Shown piece by piece: positions 30,169 through 34,061 of a stretch of 34,061 nucleotides of DNA; within the stretch, counting starts at the first letter, position 1, and every line of letters starts with the position of its first letter. Origin of the DNA: Flavobacteriales bacterium (GTDB lineage Bacteria > Bacteroidota > Bacteroidia > Flavobacteriales > Flavobacteriaceae); the NCBI GenBank assembly GCA_024229195.1, contig JAAESS010000270.1, positions 1-34,061 on the forward strand, given 5' to 3'. The notes beneath the pieces are model-generated. The model saw nothing but the letters and a program-made list of their open reading frames with translations, was not told the DNA's origin and made no database searches. The translations under genes and the position numbers were made by a program.

Positions 30169-31977
30169 ATGCAGACAAATCACACTTTTCATATTCCGGT
30201 AATGGGTACCGGATTTACCCTCGATACACCTTTAAAAGTTTCACCTTACGGAATGGACTCTGTAGTATCTATAGTAGATGACGTCCTTATTGAAAATCTT
30301 CGAAAGGCCTATTGTGAAAAATTTGAATTACCCTATCAGGCAATTACAAACAAAATTGAGGATTTTAGAGCCAAACGGATCACGTCTTATCTCAATTTAT
30401 TACAAGAGCTTGCAGGAAAAAAGTTTAAACAGATCAAAGACTCCACAATGGAGACTAGTCAGGAAATAAAAACCTATTTTAATATGTTACCTGACAGTTC
30501 GGTTTTAAAACAAAAGTTCATAGAGCTTATCTCTCAAAATACAACATGGAATGAAATTCGAAATTGGGCGGACCAGCATATTTCGATGGGAAGTATAGAT
30601 GTGAACATCATGACAAAATTGGATAAAGCCAATTATAAAGAAGGAGAACAATTACCAAATCAGTTTAATGATGCCCATGCAGCACTCAGAGGCTTTGCGC
30701 AAAGCAATCTTGAATCATCAGTGATCCTATCTGCCGGAATGAACCCAAGGCTTTACAGCTATATCGAAAATTTTGATGATTTCTATCCAGATCAAAAGGG
30801 ATATATCAAAAAGAAGATCGTGATCAAAGTAAGCGATTACAGATCAGCACTTATCCAGGGTAAATTTCTTGCAAAAAAAGGACTTTGGGTATCTGAGTAC
30901 AGAATTGAATCAGGTCTGAATTGCGGTGGACACGCCTTCGCAACTGACGGCTATTTAATGGGGCCCATTCTTCAAGAATTTAAAGATAACAGGCAAGATT
31001 TAATCGAAACGGTTTATGGAATATTAGATGGAGCATTGGCTGATAGAAATAAAATTCAACCAACTGAGAAACTGGCATTAAAAATTACCGCTCAGGGAGG
31101 TGTAGGAACTGAAGAAGAACATAAATTCCTAATTGATCATTACGGTATAGACTCTGTTGGATGGGGAAGTCCTTTCCTTTTAGTTCCTGAGGCAACTACA
31201 GTTGATGATACCACCTTGAACAAACTAGCTAAGGCTACTGAAAAAGACCTTTATCTCAGCAATATTTCTCCTTTAGGTGTTCCTTTCAACAATCTAAAAG
31301 ATAATTCCAAGGATTTAGAAAAGGATCAAAAAATACAATCAGGAAGACCTGGTAGTGCTTGTCCAAAAGAATTCCTAGCATTGAACAATGAATATGCTGA
31401 CAAAACAATGTGCACGGCCTCTCGTCAATATCAAAGAAATAAAATCAAGGAGTTGGAGCAGGAAGACTTGTCACCAAATAGTTATAAGAGAAAATTACAG
31501 AGTATAGTAGAAAAAGCATGCCTTTGTATGGGCCTTGGAGCCGCCACCGAGCAAATGATAGGAAATAAAGAAGAACGTTCCGTAAAAGGCGTCTCAATAT
31601 GTCCTGGACCCAATATGGCCTATTTTTCAAAAATCATGAGTCTGAGTGAAATTACAGATCATATCTATGGAAGAATTGATATGATATCTAATCATGCCAG
31701 GCCTCATATGTTTTTAAAAGAACTGAAATTATACGCTGACCATCTTAAAAAGAAAATTGATGAAACTCAAGGTGAGCTAAACAAGAGACAAGAGAAATCC
31801 CTTTTGACTTTCACCAAAAATATGAGAGAAGGCATTGACTATTATCAACAGCTTTTCACAAAAATGAAAGATCAGTTTAAATCCTCAAGATCAAGTATGC
31901 TGAATGATTTACAAAGTTATACGATGCATCTTGAATACCTTGAAAGCAAAATCAAAAATTCCGGTAAAATTAACTAG
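30169..31977 (+). CDS. Conserved protein of unknown function, Cys-rich, possible TIM barrel
   Basis: A 602-residue cytosolic protein (no signal or membrane helix) whose function I do not recognise. The N-terminal stretch 11-34 (VMGTGFTLDTPLKVSPYG) and the segment from K305 (ITAQGGVGTEEEHKFLIDHY, then SVGWGSPFLLVPEAT) look like a TIM-barrel flavin or phosphate site of the nitronate monooxygenase/IMPDH sort. That similarity is weak and visual. Cysteines C252 (NCGGH), C398 (SACPKEF), C415 (MCTAS), C451 and C453 (CLCMGLG) and C478 (SICPGPN) lie in glycine-rich, conserved-looking contexts, suggesting an Fe-S cluster or metal site. The last ~90 residues form a Lys/Glu-rich coiled coil. It is monocistronic, between its own -7 box and a bidirectional terminator. 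Confidence 0.8.
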   Translation: MQTNHTFHIPVMGTGFTLDTPLKVSPYGMDSVVSIVDDVLIENLRKAYCEKFELPYQAITNKIEDFRAKRITSYLNLLQELAGKKFKQIKDSTMETSQEIKTYFNMLPDSSVLKQKFIELISQNTTWNEIRNWADQHISMGSIDVNIMTKLDKANYKEGEQLPNQFNDAHAALRGFAQSNLESSVILSAGMNPRLYSYIENFDDFYPDQKGYIKKKIVIKVSDYRSALIQGKFLAKKGLWVSEYRIESGLNCGGHAFATDGYLMGPILQEFKDNRQDLIETVYGILDGALADRNKIQPTEKLALKITAQGGVGTEEEHKFLIDHYGIDSVGWGSPFLLVPEATTVDDTTLNKLAKATEKDLYLSNISPLGVPFNNLKDNSKDLEKDQKIQSGRPGSACPKEFLALNNEYADKTMCTASRQYQRNKIKELEQEDLSPNSYKRKLQSIVEKACLCMGLGAATEQMIGNKEERSVKGVSICPGPNMAYFSKIMSLSEITDHIYGRIDMISNHARPHMFLKELKLYADHLKKKIDETQGELNKRQEKSLLTFTKNMREGIDYYQQLFTKMKDQFKSSRSSMLNDLQSYTMHLEYLESKIKNSGKIN

Positions 31978-32006
31978 TAAATTAGTTAAACAAATAATTG
32001 ATCTAA

Positions 32007-32046
32007 TCATTGAAATAAAATATTCTATACTATTTTATTTCAATGA
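32007..32046. terminator. Bidirectional AT-rich terminator between the 602-residue gene and nudK
   Basis: CATTGAAATAAAATA (32008-32022) and its exact complement (32031-32045) form a perfect 15 bp stem with an 8-base loop, 16 bp with the flanking T-A pair. One arm encodes the last codons and stop of nudK. A/T runs exist within the stem in both directions. Confidence 0.75.
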
Positions 32047-32616
32047 ATTATGAATATTTAAGTGTTGCAAAAGCATGATGGTTTTAGCATCCTTGATCTC
32101 TCCTGTATAGATCATATTCAAAGCCTCTTCAAACCCTAATTCCAAGACTGTTATATCTTCTTGTTCAGCAGCTAGTCCACCTCCTTCACTCACCTTATCT
32201 GATTCCTGATATTCTGCAATATAAAAATGAATTATTTCAGTGACAGCACCAGGCGACATATAAGCCTCAAAAACCTTTTCAACTTTTTTTACTCTAAAGC
32301 CTGACTCCTCTTCGGCTTCCTTGATAACGCAAGTTTGAGGGTCATCACCATCTAATAGTCCGGCAGTAACCTCAATCATCAATCCTGTTTTATTTCCATT
32401 CAGGTAAGTCGGCATTCTGAATTGAGATATAAGAACTACCGTTTGCTTCTTTTTATTATACAGTAAAACAGCAGCCCCGTTTCCTCGGTCATAAGACTCT
32501 CTTGCTTGCTCCACCCATTGTCCGTCAGGCATTTTATAATCAAACACAACCTTATTTAGTGTATACCAATTATCAGAAAGCAAGATCTTTTTAATGTTTC
32601 TAACTTTTGAATTCAT
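32035..32616 (-). CDS. nudK: GDP-mannose pyrophosphatase NudK
   Basis: Nudix enzyme of 193 residues close in length and sequence pattern to E. coli NudK (191), which hydrolyses GDP-mannose to GMP and mannose 1-phosphate. Shared blocks are [58 protein letters not shown] and [18 protein letters not shown]. The Nudix box begins [21 protein letters not shown], with Lys at the usual Arg, as in NudK. The ATG at 32616 lies 8 bp after ettA on the same strand, so it is likely read from the ettA transcript. Confidence 0.93.
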   Translation of the reverse strand: MNSKVRNIKKILLSDNWYTLNKVVFDYKMPDGQWVEQARESYDRGNGAAVLLYNKKKQTVVLISQFRMPTYLNGNKTGLMIEVTAGLLDGDDPQTCVIKEAEEESGFRVKKVEKVFEAYMSPGAVTEIIHFYIAEYQESDKVSEGGGLAAEQEDITVLELGFEEALNMIYTGEIKDAKTIMLLQHLNIHNSLK

Positions 32617-32623
32617 GATCAGA

Positions 32624-34060
32624 TCAACGAATTAGTTTCTTGTACTTAATTCTTTTTGGGATCATGTCTCCTCCAAGTCGCTTCTTCTTATTCTCTTCAT
32701 ATTCAGAAAAACTTCCTTCAAAATAATAGACCTCAGAATCTCCCTCAAATGCAAGAATATGGGTACACACCCTGTCTAGGAACCATCTGTCATGAGAGAT
32801 GATTACGGCACATCCTGCAAAATTTTCAAGCCCTTCTTCTAGAGCCCTTAACGTATTGACATCTAAATCATTGGTTGGTTCATCTAAAAGCAATACATTA
32901 CCTTCTTCTCGTAAGGTCATCGCCAGGTGTAACCTATTTCTTTCACCTCCGGATAAAGTTGAAACCTTTTTATTTTGCTCCGATCCACTGTAATTGAAAC
33001 GACCAAGATAAGCTCTTGAATTGACCATTTTACCACCCATCATGATGAGCTCCTGCTCGTCTGAAAAATTCTGCCAAATTGATTTCTCAGGATCTATATT
33101 TGAATGACTCTGATCCACATAAGCTACTTTTGCTGTCTCTCCTACTTTAAATTCACCTTTATCGGGTTTTTCTTCTCCCATGATCATTTTAAATATAGTG
33201 GTCTTACCGGCTCCATTGGGTCCGATAATACCAACAATACCATTTGGAGGTAACTTAAAATTCAAATTATCATAAAGCAACTTATCACCAAAAGCTTTAG
33301 AAACACCGATCGCATCGATAACATTGCTCCCCAATCTTGGGCCATTTGGAATGTAAATTTCAAGTTTCTCTTCCTTTTGCTTCTGATCCTGACTCATTAA
33401 CTTGTCATAATTGGACAACCTTGCTTTTGATTTGGCATGCCTTCCTTTTGGCGCCATTTTCACCCATTCCAGTTCACGCTGCAATGTTTTTTGCCTTTTG
33501 GAAGCCGATTTCTCCTCCTTTGCCAAACGATCTGATTTTTGCTCTAACCAGGAAGAGTAGTTTCCCTTCCATGGAATCCCCTCTCCTCTGTCTAATTCAA
33601 GAATCCAACCGGCAACATTATCAAGAAAGTAACGATCATGCGTCACTGCGATAACAGTTCCCTGATATTGAGCAAGATGATGTTCCAGCCAATGTACCGA
33701 CTCAGCATCCAAATGGTTTGTAGGTTCATCCAGTAATAATACATCAGGCTGTTGCAGAAGTAATCTACACAAAGCCACCCTTCTTCTCTCCCCACCGGAG
33801 AGGTTCTTGATAGGAGCATCTCCATTAGGTGTTCTCAAAGCATCCATGGCAATTTCTAGCTTCGTATCCAGCTCCCAGGCATTCTGTGCATCGATCTTAT
33901 CTTGCAGCACTGCCTGTTGTGCCATTAACTTTTCCATTTTATCCGCATCCGAATACACTTCCTCCAAACCAAACATATCATTGATCTTGTTGTATTCATC
34001 CAAAATAGCCACAGTTTCCGCAACTCCTTCTTTTACGATATCCATCACCGTTTTACTCTC
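32624..34060 (-). CDS. ettA: Energy-dependent translational throttle EttA (ABC-F), 5' end missing
   Basis: ABC-F ATPase that binds the ribosomal E site and gates translation according to ADP/ATP ratio. The window shows about 479 residues; the frame stays open to the right edge (codons ESKT before VMDIV). About 90 N-terminal residues, including the first Walker A, are missing. Visible are [16 protein letters not shown] and [14 protein letters not shown] of the first ATPase, and the linker with [11 protein letters not shown]. The second ATPase has [21 protein letters not shown] and [11 protein letters not shown]. The arm/linker [20 protein letters not shown] and the C-terminus PKRIKYKKL are EttA-specific. 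nudK follows 8 bp downstream. Confidence 0.96.
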   Translation of the reverse strand, partial: ESKTVMDIVKEGVAETVAILDEYNKINDMFGLEEVYSDADKMEKLMAQQAVLQDKIDAQNAWELDTKLEIAMDALRTPNGDAPIKNLSGGERRRVALCRLLLQQPDVLLLDEPTNHLDAESVHWLEHHLAQYQGTVIAVTHDRYFLDNVAGWILELDRGEGIPWKGNYSSWLEQKSDRLAKEEKSASKRQKTLQRELEWVKMAPKGRHAKSKARLSNYDKLMSQDQKQKEEKLEIYIPNGPRLGSNVIDAIGVSKAFGDKLLYDNLNFKLPPNGIVGIIGPNGAGKTTIFKMIMGEEKPDKGEFKVGETAKVAYVDQSHSNIDPEKSIWQNFSDEQELIMMGGKMVNSRAYLGRFNYSGSEQNKKVSTLSGGERNRLHLAMTLREEGNVLLLDEPTNDLDVNTLRALEEGLENFAGCAVIISHDRWFLDRVCTHILAFEGDSEVYYFEGSFSEYEENKKKRLGGDMIPKRIKYKKLIR

Positions 34061-34061
34061 A

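Noticed and set aside
1-34061. CRISPR arrays, tRNA or rRNA genes, insertion sequences, riboswitches
   Set aside because: I looked for regularly spaced repeats, cloverleaf patterns, transposase motifs with terminal repeats and long structured leaders, and saw none I could support.

Overview
The window is an AT-rich, gene-dense stretch of a chromosome from a member of the Bacteroidota, most likely family Flavobacteriaceae. The evidence is a set of gene neighbourhoods and protein variants typical of that group: NUDIX-pyrE-SRPBCC-birA-rsfS-ftsH-LUD-cdsA-psd-ACBP, a PASTA protein next to ddl, and a Gly-rich FtsH linker. Start codons lack Shine-Dalgarno sequences, and upstream gaps repeatedly carry the Bacteroidota -7 promoter element TAnnTTTG. 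I see no tRNA, rRNA, CRISPR array, insertion sequence or prophage. Both ends cut a gene: a family-10-like glycosidase on the left and the ABC-F ATPase EttA on the right.

Layout. 1-3.6 kb: GHL10 lipoprotein fragment, then the leftward genes yaaA, rluD and a PASTA protein. 3.7-5.2 kb: ddl-coaD. 5.2-7.5 kb: leftward SulP transporter and a NUDIX hydrolase. 7.5-14.8 kb: pyrE, SRPBCC, (leftward birA), rsfS, ftsH, LUD protein, cdsA-psd-acyl-CoA-binding protein and a YceI lipoprotein, followed by a VOC-family gene broken by an in-frame stop. 15.2-17.8 kb: leftward valS. 17.9-19.7 kb: DUF1573 protein convergent with a two-Asp retropepsin-PDZ protein. 19.8-20.9 kb: leftward YtxH / DUF1469 holin-like / unknown trio. 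21-23.2 kb: aminotransferase-murB. 23.5-26.5 kb: a divergent EF-G paralogue and an ATE1-like transferase. 26.5-29.7 kb: an NqrM-like Cys protein, GT2 glycosyltransferase, ECF sigma factor and Nramp-related transporter. 29.7-34 kb: cold-shock protein, a 602-residue Cys-rich protein of unknown function, then leftward nudK and ettA.

Most genes are housekeeping: peptidoglycan precursors (ddl, murB), CoA, pyrimidines, phospholipid head groups, protein quality control, translation control. The parts most worth following are the EF-G paralogue that has lost the DTPGH histidine and changed other switch residues; the uncharacterised 602-residue protein with clustered cysteines; the Nramp relative without DPGN or MPH; the NqrM-like mini-protein; the membrane-stress trio resembling E. 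coli yqjD-yqjE-yqjK in layout; and the pyrE promoter, which predicts a leaderless mRNA. I did not find a clearly new defence or mobile system.
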